DNA from: SIG440 sp045532055
GTDB taxonomy: Bacteria; Bacillota; Clostridia; Monoglobales; Monoglobaceae
Assembly (NCBI GenBank): GCA_045532055.1
Contig: JAZSFF010000031.1
Coordinates: 4,158-68,157 of the forward strand
Length of the DNA: 64,000 bases
Direction: 5' to 3'
The notes under the pieces are model-generated. The model was not told the origin of the DNA. It saw nothing but the letters and a program-made list of their open reading frames with translations, and made no database searches. Shown one piece after another: positions 33,407 through 42,592 of this stretch. Each line of letters opens with the position of its first letter. Position 1 is the stretch's first letter. The position numbers and the translations under genes are program-made.

Positions 33407-34213
33407 ATGATGAGACTGCAAAAATATCTTGCCAACGCAGGGGTGGCATCAAGACGCTCTGCGGAGAAGATGATAGGCGAGGGGCGTGTTGCTGTTAACG
33501 GGGACATCATTCGTGAAATGGGTGTTCAGATTGATGAGAATTATGACGTGGTGGAGGTTGACGGTGAGGTTGTAAAAAACACCGAAAAAAAATATTATAT
33601 TATGCTCAATAAACCTGCTGGTTTTGTTACTACAGTATCCGATGATAAAGGCAGACCTACTGTTATGGAACTTGTATCAGATATTTCTGCCAGAATTTAT
33701 CCTGTTGGTCGTCTGGATTATGATACTGAGGGACTGCTTATTCTGACAAATGACGGGGATTTGACATACAAAATAACACATCCCAAACATGATATTGCAA
33801 AAACGTATGTTGCAGAGGTTACTGGGAATGTAACAATGGATACAATACTTCAGTTGAGACGAGGTGTCGTTATAGACGGGCAAAAGACCAGTCCTGCCGA
33901 AGTCGAGGTTGTGGGTGCAACTCAATATGGGACAAAGGTTGAGATAACCATTCACGAGGGCAGAAACAGACAGGTGCGAAAAATGTTTGAGGCTCTTGGT
34001 TGTATTGTTAAAAAACTTAAAAGAACTAAAGAGGCTGGTCTTACACTAGGTCATTTGCCCCTTGGAAAGTGGCGGAAACTTAGCGAATCTGAAGTGAATA
34101 TGCTTAAAAAAATCCAGGCATCAGGCGAAAAAGATAAAAAAACAACAGCACCTCGTAAAAGCATTAAAGCATTTACAAAGGCTAACAGAAAAAGAACACA
34201 GAGTAAGAAGTAG
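33407..34213 (+). CDS. rluB: RsuA/RluB-family pseudouridine synthase
   Basis: This 268-residue enzyme makes pseudouridine in 23S (or 16S) rRNA. It begins with an S4 RNA-binding domain (MRLQKYLANAGVASRRSAEKMI...) and continues with the synthase domain carrying the catalytic Asp in VGRLDYDTEGLLILTNDG and HEGRNRQVRKMFEALG. A basic tail of about 30 residues ends it. I chose ATG 33407 (GGGAGG upstream); the frame also opens at 33353 inside the preceding hairpin region. The next gene starts 9 bp after it. Confidence 0.92.
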   Translation: MMRLQKYLANAGVASRRSAEKMIGEGRVAVNGDIIREMGVQIDENYDVVEVDGEVVKNTEKKYYIMLNKPAGFVTTVSDDKGRPTVMELVSDISARIYPVGRLDYDTEGLLILTNDGDLTYKITHPKHDIAKTYVAEVTGNVTMDTILQLRRGVVIDGQKTSPAEVEVVGATQYGTKVEITIHEGRNRQVRKMFEALGCIVKKLKRTKEAGLTLGHLPLGKWRKLSESEVNMLKKIQASGEKDKKTTAPRKSIKAFTKANRKRTQSKK

Positions 34214-34222
34214 GTAAAAAAT

Positions 34223-35461
34223 ATGTTTGATAATAGCTATGATGTTGTGGTTATAGGTGGCGGTGCTGCAGGCATGATGGCGGCAGGAACGGCTGCTAAA
34301 CGTGGAAAAAATGTTTTGTTGATTGAGAAAAACCGTATCTTAGGCAAAAAGATGCTCATAACAGGCAAAGGCCGTTGCAATATCACAAATGCTTGCGACG
34401 ACGTTGAAGAATTGATTAACAATGTGACAAAAAACAGTTCTTTTTTGTACAGCTCGTTTTATACTTTTACAAATCAGGATACTATAAATTTTTTCAATAG
34501 TATTGGCGTTGCAACAAAGGTTGAGCGTGGCAACAGAGTTTTTCCCGTGTCGGACAAGAGCACAGAAGTTGTTGATGCATTTGTGAGACATATAAAAAAG
34601 TGCGGAGTAAAAATTGTAACAGACAAAGTCTTGTCTCTGGATATGTGCGAAGATAAGATTTGCGGGGTTGTTACAGAAAAACATGGCAAAATTAAGGCGC
34701 AATCTGTGATTGTGGCAACAGGAGGTCTGTCATATCAAGCCACAGGCTCAACTGGTGACGGTTATGGTTTTGCAAAGGATGCCGGGCATACAGTTACGGA
34801 AATAATGCCGTCCTTGGTACCGGTTGAGGTTAAAGAAAAATGGGCATATGAAATTATGGGAGTATCTCTTAAAAACATAGAGATTACTGTATTAAACGAT
34901 AAAAACAAGAAAATTTACAACGATTTTGGCGAACTTATGTTTGCACATTTTGGTCTTACCGGACCGGTTATCCTCAGTGCATCGGCACATATGCGCCCTA
35001 TGGAGCCAGGCAAATATAAGATAGTGCTTGACTTGAAGCCGGCACTTGAGTACAAGACGTTGGATGCCAGAATTGTGAGGGACTTTCAAAAGTATGCAAA
35101 TAAGGATTTTGTGAACAGCCTTGGTGATTTGTTGCCAACGGGACTTATTGATGCTATTGTCGAACTTTCGGGTATTGAACCCCACAAAAAGGTAAATTCC
35201 ATAACAAAAGAGGAACGTCAAAGATTGGTACAGACTATAAAAGGCATTGAGTTCAATGTAACGGGATTCTGCCCTATCGAGCAGGCAATAATAACCTCTG
35301 GCGGTGTGTCTGTCAAAGAAATTGACCCATCTACAATGGAATCAAAAAAGGTGAAAGGTCTGTTTTTTGCGGGAGAGGTTATTGATGTTGATGCATATAC
35401 CGGCGGATTTAATTTGCAGATTGCTTTTTCCACGGGTGTGCTGGCGGGCAATAATTGCTGA
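34223..35461 (+). CDS. HI0933/YhiN-family FAD-dependent flavoprotein
   Basis: This 412-residue flavoprotein has the N-terminal FAD-binding GGGAAGMMAAGTAAKRG, the family signature MLITGKGRCNITN, ATGGLSYQATGSTGDGYGFA, and the C-terminal FFAGEVIDVDAYTGGFNLQIAFSTG. The HI0933 family is widespread but of unclear role. It is located directly after the pseudouridine synthase, probably in the same operon. Confidence 0.92.
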   Translation: MFDNSYDVVVIGGGAAGMMAAGTAAKRGKNVLLIEKNRILGKKMLITGKGRCNITNACDDVEELINNVTKNSSFLYSSFYTFTNQDTINFFNSIGVATKVERGNRVFPVSDKSTEVVDAFVRHIKKCGVKIVTDKVLSLDMCEDKICGVVTEKHGKIKAQSVIVATGGLSYQATGSTGDGYGFAKDAGHTVTEIMPSLVPVEVKEKWAYEIMGVSLKNIEITVLNDKNKKIYNDFGELMFAHFGLTGPVILSASAHMRPMEPGKYKIVLDLKPALEYKTLDARIVRDFQKYANKDFVNSLGDLLPTGLIDAIVELSGIEPHKKVNSITKEERQRLVQTIKGIEFNVTGFCPIEQAIITSGGVSVKEIDPSTMESKKVKGLFFAGEVIDVDAYTGGFNLQIAFSTGVLAGNNC

Positions 35462-35502
35462 TTAATGGCTTGTATTTAAGTATAAAATTTTGAACAAAAA
35501 TC

Positions 35503-35531
35503 TTGCACATATATTTATGTTGTGGTATACT
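35503..35531 (+). promoter_or_regulatory. Sigma-A promoter of the Nudix gene
   Basis: TTGCAC (35503-35508), 17-bp spacer, TATACT (35526-35531). Confidence 0.65.
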
Positions 35532-35550
35532 GAAATCAAGGAGAAATGTG

Positions 35551-35575
35551 ACGGGCAGAGGATTTTTCTGCCCGT
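35551..35575 (+). terminator. Leader hairpin before the Nudix gene (possible attenuator)
   Basis: ACGGGCAG pairs with CTGCCCGT around a 9-base loop, followed by TTT. It lies about 13 bases after the expected RNA start, so it is either a leader element of the Nudix transcript or the terminator of the preceding flavoprotein gene. Confidence 0.5.
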
Positions 35576-35610
35576 TTGATATATGATTTGTTTAGGGGTG
35601 TGAAGAATCG

Positions 35611-36147
35611 ATGGTTTTTAACGAAAAAACTGTTACTTCGGAAAAGATTTTTCAGGGACGGATAATAGACGTAAGAGTAGAAACCGTAGAGTTTGACGAC
35701 GGAAGAAGGGCGTATCGTGAGTTGGTTGACCATCCTGGCGGGGTTGGGGTGTTGGCACTTACTGATGATAATAAAATTATCATGGTAAAACAGTTCAGAA
35801 AGCCTATTGAAAAGGCTATCTGGGAAATACCTGCAGGGAAACTTGATAAGGATGAGGACCCTCTTGAGTGTGGAAAAAGAGAACTTGAGGAGGAGACCGG
35901 ATTTAAGGCGAAAGAGTTTGTGTCTTTGGGTTATTTTTATCCGTCGCCGGGATTTGCCAACGAAGTTACTCATTTGTTCTTTGCAAAAGGGGTGTATATG
36001 GGGAAAACCAATCCTGACGAGGATGAGTTTTTGGATGTTGAAGAGATTGCTGTAGAAGAAATCAGGGATATGATTGCAAAAAATCAAATTAATGACGCCA
36101 AGACGGTTATTGCATTTTTAAAATGTGAACTGTTGAATTTATTTTAG
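35611..36147 (+). CDS. nudF: Nudix hydrolase, ADP-ribose pyrophosphatase type
   Basis: This 178-residue enzyme probably cleaves ADP-ribose to AMP and ribose 5-phosphate. The Nudix box is complete (GKLDKDEDPLECGKRELEEE plus TGF, about residues 78-100), preceded by VVKQFRKP-like VKQFRKPIEKAIWEIPAG and followed by SPGFANEVTHLFFAKG, typical of the ADPRase subgroup. It is followed by zapA with 14 bp between and is probably cotranscribed with the downstream genes. Confidence 0.92.
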   Translation: MVFNEKTVTSEKIFQGRIIDVRVETVEFDDGRRAYRELVDHPGGVGVLALTDDNKIIMVKQFRKPIEKAIWEIPAGKLDKDEDPLECGKRELEEETGFKAKEFVSLGYFYPSPGFANEVTHLFFAKGVYMGKTNPDEDEFLDVEEIAVEEIRDMIAKNQINDAKTVIAFLKCELLNLF

Positions 36148-36161
36148 TGGGGGATGAAATT

Positions 36162-36551
36162 ATGGAAAAAAACAAAGTGAAAGTTCTCATAAGAGGGGCA
36201 GAGTATACTTTGGTTACGGCTGAACCGGCAGAATATGTGCAGAGGGTGGCTGTAAGAGTTGACAGAAAGCTTTCTGAAATCATGAAAGAAAATCCACAGC
36301 TCAGCAATGTTATGGGCGCTATGCTTACTGCAATAAACGTATCGGATGAGTACATAAAACTTGAGGATTCCATGGATAACCTCAGAAAACAAGTGACCGA
36401 ATATGCTAAGAATGAAAGCAGAATGTCGGCAGAACTTGATGAAAAAACCTCTAAGATTGAGGCTCTTGAAAAACAAGTTCAGGACTTGAAAATTGAACTT
36501 GCAAGATGTGGTTCAGGAAATTCCGGTTCAGGTTACAATAAATACAGATAA
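36162..36551 (+). CDS. zapA: Cell division protein ZapA
   Basis: A 129-residue ZapA-family protein that bundles FtsZ filaments at the division site. The N-terminal globular part (KVKVLIRGAEYTLVTAEPAEYVQRVA) is followed by the NVMGAMLTAINVSDEYIKL helix and a coiled coil (about residues 70-115). I chose ATG 36162 after GGGGGATG; an in-frame GTG at 36147 overlaps the Nudix stop. It is followed by the U32 peptidase gene. Confidence 0.92.
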   Translation: MEKNKVKVLIRGAEYTLVTAEPAEYVQRVAVRVDRKLSEIMKENPQLSNVMGAMLTAINVSDEYIKLEDSMDNLRKQVTEYAKNESRMSAELDEKTSKIEALEKQVQDLKIELARCGSGNSGSGYNKYR

Positions 36552-36566
36552 AGGACTGAAAGTTTA

Positions 36567-38675
36567 ATGGGTAGGGTTGAATTGCTTGCTCCGGCGGGAA
36601 ATTTTGAGTGTTTAATCGCTGCAGTGCAGAGTGGTGCAGATGCGGTTTATATTGCAGGAATCAAATTTGGTGCCAGAAGCTATGCCGACAATTTTGATGA
36701 GAGTGCACTGGAGAAAGCGGTTGATTACTGTCATGTCCGTGATGTGAAGGTATATGTGACAGTAAATACCCTTGTCCTTGACGATGAGATGCAGGAGTTG
36801 TGCGAATACCTTATATTCCTTGCAAAAATTGGTGTTGATGCTATTATTGTTCAGGATATGGGTGTTTTGAAAGTGGCACAGGAAATTGTTCCTGAATTGC
36901 CGGTTCATGCCAGCACTCAAATGACCATCCATAACGCCGATGGTGTTAAAGTTTTAAAGAAGTTCGGTATAAGGAGAGTTGTGCTTTCGAGGGAACTTTC
37001 CACAGAACAAATACGCAAGATTTCAGAAAGAACAGATATTGAACTTGAGGTTTTTGCACATGGTGCTTTGTGTATGTGTTATTCAGGACAATGTCTGCTC
37101 AGCAGTATAATAGGAAGTCGTTCAGGAAACCGTGGCAAGTGTGCCCAACCCTGCCGATTGCAATACCGCATTAATGATTTAAAGCATAAGGCGTTTTATA
37201 TGAGTCTTAAGGATTTATGTAGCCTTAAACATCTCCATGAACTCATTGATGCAGGTGTGGCATCTTTCAAAATTGAGGGAAGAATGAAAGGTCCTGCTTA
37301 TGTTGCGGCAGTTGTGGGGATTTACAGAAAATACATTGACAATCCACACGAAAAAATTGATTACAGGGATATTGAGCTGCTGGATAAGATTTTCAACCGA
37401 GGGGGACTTACAGATGGGTATTTAACCGGCAACAAGGGCGTTGAAATGTTTGCACTTAATAAACCTGAAAATCCGTATCGCAAGGGAAGTAATACCTTAG
37501 AAAAGGAACTTCTGGCATCAGTTGCAAAAGAAAATATTAAAAAGAAACTCAATGCCAAAATTATCATAAAAGAGAACCAGAAGCCTGTTATGGAAGTGGA
37601 TGACGAAAAAGTTTTTGTACAGTATATTCATAACAAGTTGCCGGAAAAGGCTATTAAAACCGCTGTTTGTGAGGGTACGGTTGTTTCGCAGATAGAAAAA
37701 ACAGGTGGAACTTCCTTTGAATTCAGCAATATTTCGGTGCAACTGGATGATGGTTTGTTTATTTCTGCGGGTGAATTGAACAAGATAAGACGTGAAGCCC
37801 TTGAAAAGTTCAGCTCTGAGTTGATACGGTATTTCAAAAGAGAGATTGCGGAGACTGAGCCAGAACAAATATCTGGGAAAAAGTTTGATAATAATAGTTA
37901 TGTCTGTGAGGTTACAACTGTTGAACAGCTTAAAGCGGTGGTTGATATGCCCTTTGATAAGTTTTATATACCCTTGTGGGTTATTGAAAAAGAACATGAT
38001 ATAACTGACAAAATAAAAAACAAAGCAGTTATTGTATTGCCCGCAATTCTTACAGATATACAACAAAATATGGTTGTTTCAAAGTGTTTAAAGTTGCTTG
38101 AATCTGGATACGACGGCGTTATGATTCATAACATATCTCTGGTTGACAAGTTTGAGGAATATAGTGTTTATGGCGGATTCAGACTTAATGTTTTCAACAG
38201 TTATTCCCTTAAATTTTTAAGCAGCCTGAAGTTGAAGACAATAGAACTTTCGCCTGAACTTACACTGAAACAAATAAAGGATATGACAAAGACGTCTCCT
38301 GTACAGGTCATGGTATACGGAAGGTTACCCATTATGGTGACAGAAAATTGTATTATAAAAAATGGCGATTCTTGTCCATGCAATGGAGATAATAGTATAA
38401 CCGACCGTATGGGAATGAGCTTTCCTGTAATAAAAGATGGTGACATTTGCAGAAGTGTAATTTTAAACTGCAAAAGGACATTTATGGCTTTTGATATAGA
38501 TAAAATGAAAAAAGCAGGGATTAATTGTTTTAGGATTTATTTTACAGATGAGACAGTGGAGGAGTGCAGGAGAATTTGTGACACATTTCTGTTTGACGGA
38601 GACTTCAGACCCACGAATTTCACAAACGGACATTTTTTTAAAGGTGTGGCAAAACAGGAGGGAAACAAAACATGA
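36567..38675 (+). CDS. U32-family peptidase/tRNA-modification-like protein
   Basis: This 702-residue protein starts with the U32 signature (ELLAPAGNFECLIAAVQSGADAVYIAG) and carries the Fe-S-associated cysteines in FAHGALCMCYSGQCLLSS and RGKCAQPCRLQYR, as in TrhP/RlhA-like members that act in RNA hydroxylation. The long C-terminal part (about 400-702) adds the second domain found in clostridial copies. U32 proteins were first described as collagenases, but RNA modification is the better-supported role for relatives. It overlaps the next gene by 4 bp. Confidence 0.9.
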   Translation: MGRVELLAPAGNFECLIAAVQSGADAVYIAGIKFGARSYADNFDESALEKAVDYCHVRDVKVYVTVNTLVLDDEMQELCEYLIFLAKIGVDAIIVQDMGVLKVAQEIVPELPVHASTQMTIHNADGVKVLKKFGIRRVVLSRELSTEQIRKISERTDIELEVFAHGALCMCYSGQCLLSSIIGSRSGNRGKCAQPCRLQYRINDLKHKAFYMSLKDLCSLKHLHELIDAGVASFKIEGRMKGPAYVAAVVGIYRKYIDNPHEKIDYRDIELLDKIFNRGGLTDGYLTGNKGVEMFALNKPENPYRKGSNTLEKELLASVAKENIKKKLNAKIIIKENQKPVMEVDDEKVFVQYIHNKLPEKAIKTAVCEGTVVSQIEKTGGTSFEFSNISVQLDDGLFISAGELNKIRREALEKFSSELIRYFKREIAETEPEQISGKKFDNNSYVCEVTTVEQLKAVVDMPFDKFYIPLWVIEKEHDITDKIKNKAVIVLPAILTDIQQNMVVSKCLKLLESGYDGVMIHNISLVDKFEEYSVYGGFRLNVFNSYSLKFLSSLKLKTIELSPELTLKQIKDMTKTSPVQVMVYGRLPIMVTENCIIKNGDSCPCNGDNSITDRMGMSFPVIKDGDICRSVILNCKRTFMAFDIDKMKKAGINCFRIYFTDETVEECRRICDTFLFDGDFRPTNFTNGHFFKGVAKQEGNKT

Positions 38676-39052
38676 TTACACGTTGGGATAAGGTTGTAAT
38701 CGTCTCTGTTCTGGTTTTTGCAGCTATGGTTTATTTGATGTTTGCAAGTGTTTTGTGGAACGGACAGCCAGAATTGGTGGAGATTTTTGTTGACGGAGAA
38801 AGGTATGCGTCTTACAGTTTTGCCGAAATTTCAGGGACTAAATCTGTTGAGATTGATACGGAACACGGAAATAATGTTCTTGAAATAACAAATAAGGGTG
38901 CACGGATGACTGATAGTTCTTGTCCTGACAAAGTTGATGTGTTATGTGGTGAGATATCAAAACCGGGACAGATGATAGTTTGCATACCTAATAGAGTTTC
39001 TGTGAAAATAATTGGAAAAAAGAAATTAAACGTTGATAAGGTGACATACTAA
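38672..39052 (+). CDS. NusG domain II-containing membrane-anchored protein
   Basis: A single N-terminal membrane helix (about residues 7-27) is followed by a ~90-residue NusG domain-II-like beta domain (VEIFVDGERYASYSF ... SCPDKVDVLCGEISKPGQMIVCIPNRVSVKI). Genes of this kind normally precede a Gx-transporter gene, as here; start and stop overlap its neighbours (ATGA upstream, one-base overlap downstream). Role unknown, possibly in quinone or flavin-linked membrane processes. Confidence 0.88.
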   Translation: MITRWDKVVIVSVLVFAAMVYLMFASVLWNGQPELVEIFVDGERYASYSFAEISGTKSVEIDTEHGNNVLEITNKGARMTDSSCPDKVDVLCGEISKPGQMIVCIPNRVSVKIIGKKKLNVDKVTY

Positions 39053-39582
39053 TGAAGAGGAACAGTTACACTCCGGGGAAAATTGGCATTATGGCATTAT
39101 TTGTGTCATTGGGGATAATTCTTCAATATGTGGAAAGCAGAATTGTGATTACAGCTGTGCCCGGGGGCAAACTTGGTCTTTGTAATATTATCTCTATCAT
39201 AAATATTTTTATGTTTGGTGGCAAAAATGCCATGGTAATCGCTCTTGTTAGAGCTTTTTTAGGAACATTCTTAACCGGCGGTGTTACTGCTTTGCCTTAC
39301 AGCATGGCGGGGGCATTGTTTTCAACTTTGTCCATGTGCCTTGCCAAAAGATATGTATATTCCAAAATCAGTATGGTTGGCATGAGTGTGATTGGTGCAT
39401 CGGTTCATAATCTATCCCAACTTTGTGTGGCGGCAGTTGTTTTGTCGTCTCCATATATTTTCTCATACTTGCCCATGCTTCTGCTGATGGCGGTGGCAAG
39501 CGGTATCGTTACCGGAATAGGGGCACAAGTTCTGGGTAAAAGAATTTTAAAAGACGGTGATATAATATGCAAAAGACGATAA
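39052..39582 (+). CDS. Gx-transporter family (HepSI-like) membrane protein
   Basis: This 176-residue, roughly five-helix membrane protein belongs to the Gx transporter family, often annotated as heptaprenyl diphosphate synthase component I. The conserved LGIILQYVESRI and PGGKLGLCNI segments are present. It may be an S-component-like transporter. It overlaps maf by 16 bp. Confidence 0.88.
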   Translation: MKRNSYTPGKIGIMALFVSLGIILQYVESRIVITAVPGGKLGLCNIISIINIFMFGGKNAMVIALVRAFLGTFLTGGVTALPYSMAGALFSTLSMCLAKRYVYSKISMVGMSVIGASVHNLSQLCVAAVVLSSPYIFSYLPMLLLMAVASGIVTGIGAQVLGKRILKDGDIICKRR

Positions 39583-40157
39583 TTCTTGCATCAAACTCTC
39601 CAAGACGCAAGGAATTGCTCAATATGTTGAATCTAGATTTTCAGGTAATTGCGGACAATATGCCTGAACCAGTTGACAAGGAATTGTCGCCACATGATTT
39701 GGTTTGTGGACTTGCGAGATTTAAGGGTGAAAATGTAATAAGAAACCTCCACGATACAATAGATGCTGTGGTTATAGCAGCAGATACTGTTGTGGCTGTT
39801 GAGGATAAAGTTTTGGGCAAGCCCAAGGATGTAGAGGATGCAGAAAGAATGCTTGTAGAGCTTAGCGGAAGATCACACTTTGTATATACAGGCGTTTATG
39901 TAGAGGATATCTGCACAAAAAAGTCAGTCAGTTTTTGTGAAAAAACAGAAGTATTTTTCAAAAAACTTGACATAAGCGAGATTAAAGATTATATTAATAC
40001 TGGGGAATCAATGGATAAGGCAGGGGCCTATGGAATACAGAACCTGGGCTCGTTGTTTGTGGAAAAAATCAACGGAGATTATTTCAATGTTGTAGGGTTG
40101 CCTGTTTCAAAATTGTGTCAAGTTCTTAAAGAGAAATTTGATATAAAAATTTTTTAG
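39567..40157 (+). CDS. maf: Maf-family nucleoside triphosphate pyrophosphatase
   Basis: This 196-residue enzyme hydrolyses non-canonical or excess dTTP/UTP and has been linked to septum control. It has the N-terminal ILASNSPRRKELL signature, VIAADTVVAVEDKVLGKPKD, and the TGV..Y and DKAGAYGIQ motifs. It commonly precedes the mre operon, as here. Confidence 0.95.
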   Translation: MQKTIILASNSPRRKELLNMLNLDFQVIADNMPEPVDKELSPHDLVCGLARFKGENVIRNLHDTIDAVVIAADTVVAVEDKVLGKPKDVEDAERMLVELSGRSHFVYTGVYVEDICTKKSVSFCEKTEVFFKKLDISEIKDYINTGESMDKAGAYGIQNLGSLFVEKINGDYFNVVGLPVSKLCQVLKEKFDIKIF

Positions 40158-40195
40158 TATAATTTGGAAATATTTACATAAGGAGTGTTGTTATT

Positions 40196-41194
40196 ATGGC
40201 AAGCGAAATTGGAATTGATTTGGGTACTTCCAATACTATTATTTATCTCAAGGGTAAGGGTATTGTTGTGAACGAGCCTACTGTTGTTGCAGTAAGCCGT
40301 CAAAACGGCAAAATACTGTCAATAGGTAAGGAAGCCGGTGAAATGCTGGGCAGAACTCCTGCTGATATTTGTGCTGTTACACCTATAAAAGGCGGAGTGA
40401 TTGCAAATTTTGACATAACAGTCGCAATGCTTAAGTATTTTATCAAAAAGGCTATAGGTGCATCTATTCTGAAACCAAAGGCAGTTGTATGTATTCCTTC
40501 ACATATTACAGATGTTGAAAAACGTGCAGTGAGAGATGCTGTTCTTGCCGCAGGGGTTAAGGAAGTATTTTTGGTTGAAAAATCAATGGCAGCGGCAATC
40601 GGTGCAGGTATATCTGTCAATGCACCTGTTGGTTCTATGATAGTTGATATTGGCGGCGGAACAACAGAGATTGCAGTTGTTTCCCTGGGCGGAATTGTTA
40701 CAACTCAGAGTCTTAAAGTTGCCAGTCATACTTTGGATAATGATATAATTCAGTATATGAAGAGAAACCATAATCTCATTATAGGTAATATAACTGCAGA
40801 AGAGGTTAAAAAAGAGGTTGGTTCTGCTTGTTCACTTAAAGAAGAATTGTCACTTACAATCAAAGGCAGAGACCTTGTATCCGGACTTCCCAGAACTGCA
40901 ACAGTTACATCTGAGGAAATCAGAGAGGCTATTCAGGAGAGTCTTGCTGCAATAATTGATGGAATTAAAGCAGTACTTGAAAAAACACCGCCTGAACTGG
41001 CAGCAGATATCTTTGAGTCAGGAATTGTTCTTACCGGTGGTGGTGCAATCTTAAAAGGATTGGGCAAACTTATAAATGTACATACACAGATTCCTATCTT
41101 TATGGCAGAGTTGCCATCGGAATGTGTGGCAATCGGTGCGGGAAAAACACTTGAAGAAGTTAAAACTTTGCATTCGATTATTATTGCGGACTAA
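40196..41194 (+). CDS. mreB: Rod-shape determining protein MreB
   Basis: This 332-residue bacterial actin organises lateral-wall synthesis. Motifs: phosphate 1 IGIDLGTSNTIIYLKGKG, phosphate 2 MIVDIGGGTTEIAVVSLGG, and adenosine GIVLTGGGAILKGL. AAGGAG precedes ATG 40196. First gene of the mreB-mreC-mreD-PBP2 block. Confidence 0.96.
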   Translation: MASEIGIDLGTSNTIIYLKGKGIVVNEPTVVAVSRQNGKILSIGKEAGEMLGRTPADICAVTPIKGGVIANFDITVAMLKYFIKKAIGASILKPKAVVCIPSHITDVEKRAVRDAVLAAGVKEVFLVEKSMAAAIGAGISVNAPVGSMIVDIGGGTTEIAVVSLGGIVTTQSLKVASHTLDNDIIQYMKRNHNLIIGNITAEEVKKEVGSACSLKEELSLTIKGRDLVSGLPRTATVTSEEIREAIQESLAAIIDGIKAVLEKTPPELAADIFESGIVLTGGGAILKGLGKLINVHTQIPIFMAELPSECVAIGAGKTLEEVKTLHSIIIAD

Positions 41195-41219
41195 TATTTT
41201 GTGAGAGGAGATACATCTT

Positions 41220-42059
41220 TTGAAAAAGCTTTTTAAGAACAGATGTGTTTTCGGACTTATAGTTGTTGTTATAGTTTTGAGTATCGTTATTGGTGTGGTT
41301 AATGCTGTGAATTCTGATGTCAAGTTCACAGAAAATGTTTTTCAGGTTATCATCACTCCGGTGCAAAGATTGTTGACAAAAGCGGGGAGTGGAGTTTCTA
41401 ATTTCTTTGGTTATTTTTCAAATATGGATAAGCTGAAGGACGAAATTTCCAGATTAGAAAAAGAGAACAAGGAACTTGGGTCAGAACTGAATAAAAGTGA
41501 AATCAGTATTCGTGAAAATGAGGAACTAAGAAAATTGCTGGGATTAAAGGAATCATATCCCGAACTGGAGCTTGAGTCTGCTGAAATTGTTGCACGTGAC
41601 CCAATAAACTGGTATAACACGTTTACAATAGATAAGGGGGCTGTTCATGGCGTGGCTATCAATCAGGCTGTCATTTCTGTGGATAAATCTCTTGTTGGCA
41701 GAATATGCGAAGTGGGAACAACCTGGTCAAAGGTTATGACAATTAATGACCCGGGTCATGCTGCTGGTGCAGAAGTGGTAAGGTCGGGTGAATACGGAAT
41801 TGTCGAGGGAGATTCTGCTTTGGCTATTGACGGGAACTGCAGACTTTCTTTTGTGTCTAAAAATGCTAATATAATTGTTGGAGACAAGGTTGTTACATCA
41901 GGATTGGGTGGTGTTTATCCAAAAGGACTTTCTGTGGGAAAGGTTTTGGAAATACGCCCCGATGTCCAGGGAATTTCGCAATATGCTGTTATAAGTCCTG
42001 ACGCAAACATTGAGAAATTAAAAGCGGTATTCATTATAAAAAATGATATGGATATTTAA
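41220..42059 (+). CDS. mreC: Rod-shape determining protein MreC
   Basis: This 279-residue protein has one N-terminal membrane helix (about 10-28), a coiled coil (about 68-105) and the MreC beta domain (about 115-275; NWYNTFTIDKGAVHGVAINQAV). It links MreB to the external cell-wall enzymes. It starts with TTG 41220 after GAGAGGAGA. Confidence 0.95.
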   Translation: MKKLFKNRCVFGLIVVVIVLSIVIGVVNAVNSDVKFTENVFQVIITPVQRLLTKAGSGVSNFFGYFSNMDKLKDEISRLEKENKELGSELNKSEISIRENEELRKLLGLKESYPELELESAEIVARDPINWYNTFTIDKGAVHGVAINQAVISVDKSLVGRICEVGTTWSKVMTINDPGHAAGAEVVRSGEYGIVEGDSALAIDGNCRLSFVSKNANIIVGDKVVTSGLGGVYPKGLSVGKVLEIRPDVQGISQYAVISPDANIEKLKAVFIIKNDMDI

Positions 42060-42082
42060 AAAAAACGGAAAGGTTGGGTAAA

Positions 42083-42592
42083 ATGAGGACTACCATGCAC
42101 GGGGCTTTTTTGATTGTGTTTTCTATACTTCAGTCCACGTGGCTTAATTCTATAGCGATTCTTAATGTAAAACCTAATCTGTTTCTTGTTTATGTCATTA
42201 TTATATGCTGCTTTTGCAATCGTATTGAGGGGGCAACTTTAGGGTTTGTTTTTGGGCTTGTGCTTGATATATTAATCGGCAGATTTTGGGGCATGAACGC
42301 TGTTCTAGGAATGCTTGCGGGGTTCTTTATAGCTCATGCATGTGAAAGAGTTTTAGGAAATAATAATATATTGATTATTGTTCTGATAGTATTGATTGGC
42401 TCCTTTGTATATGAAAGTATATATTATTTTCTCTCATATTTGTTTTCTGAAAACTTAAATTTTAAAACCGCAATTTTCAGGATTCTTTTTCCTGAAAGTT
42501 TATATAATGCAGTTGCAGCCCTGCCTGTATATTTTTTGGCAGCAAGATTTATAAAACGACTCTACATTGATAAGGGTGAAAATATTGGATAA
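42083..42592 (+). CDS. mreD: Rod-shape determining protein MreD
   Basis: This 169-residue hydrophobic protein has about five membrane segments and the MreD-like PNLFLVYVIIICCF and LGFVFGLVLDILIGRFWG motifs. I chose ATG 42083 (GGAAAGG nine bases upstream); an in-frame TTG at 42074 would abut the ribosome site. It overlaps the PBP2 gene. Confidence 0.92.
   Translation: MRTTMHGAFLIVFSILQSTWLNSIAILNVKPNLFLVYVIIICCFCNRIEGATLGFVFGLVLDILIGRFWGMNAVLGMLAGFFIAHACERVLGNNNILIIVLIVLIGSFVYESIYYFLSYLFSENLNFKTAIFRILFPESLYNAVAALPVYFLAARFIKRLYIDKGENIG

Noticed and set aside
35538..35580. Start-stop element or 12-codon leader peptide upstream of the Nudix gene
   Set aside because: The AAGGAG lies too close to the ATG and the following GTG, and the sequence is better explained by the hairpin.
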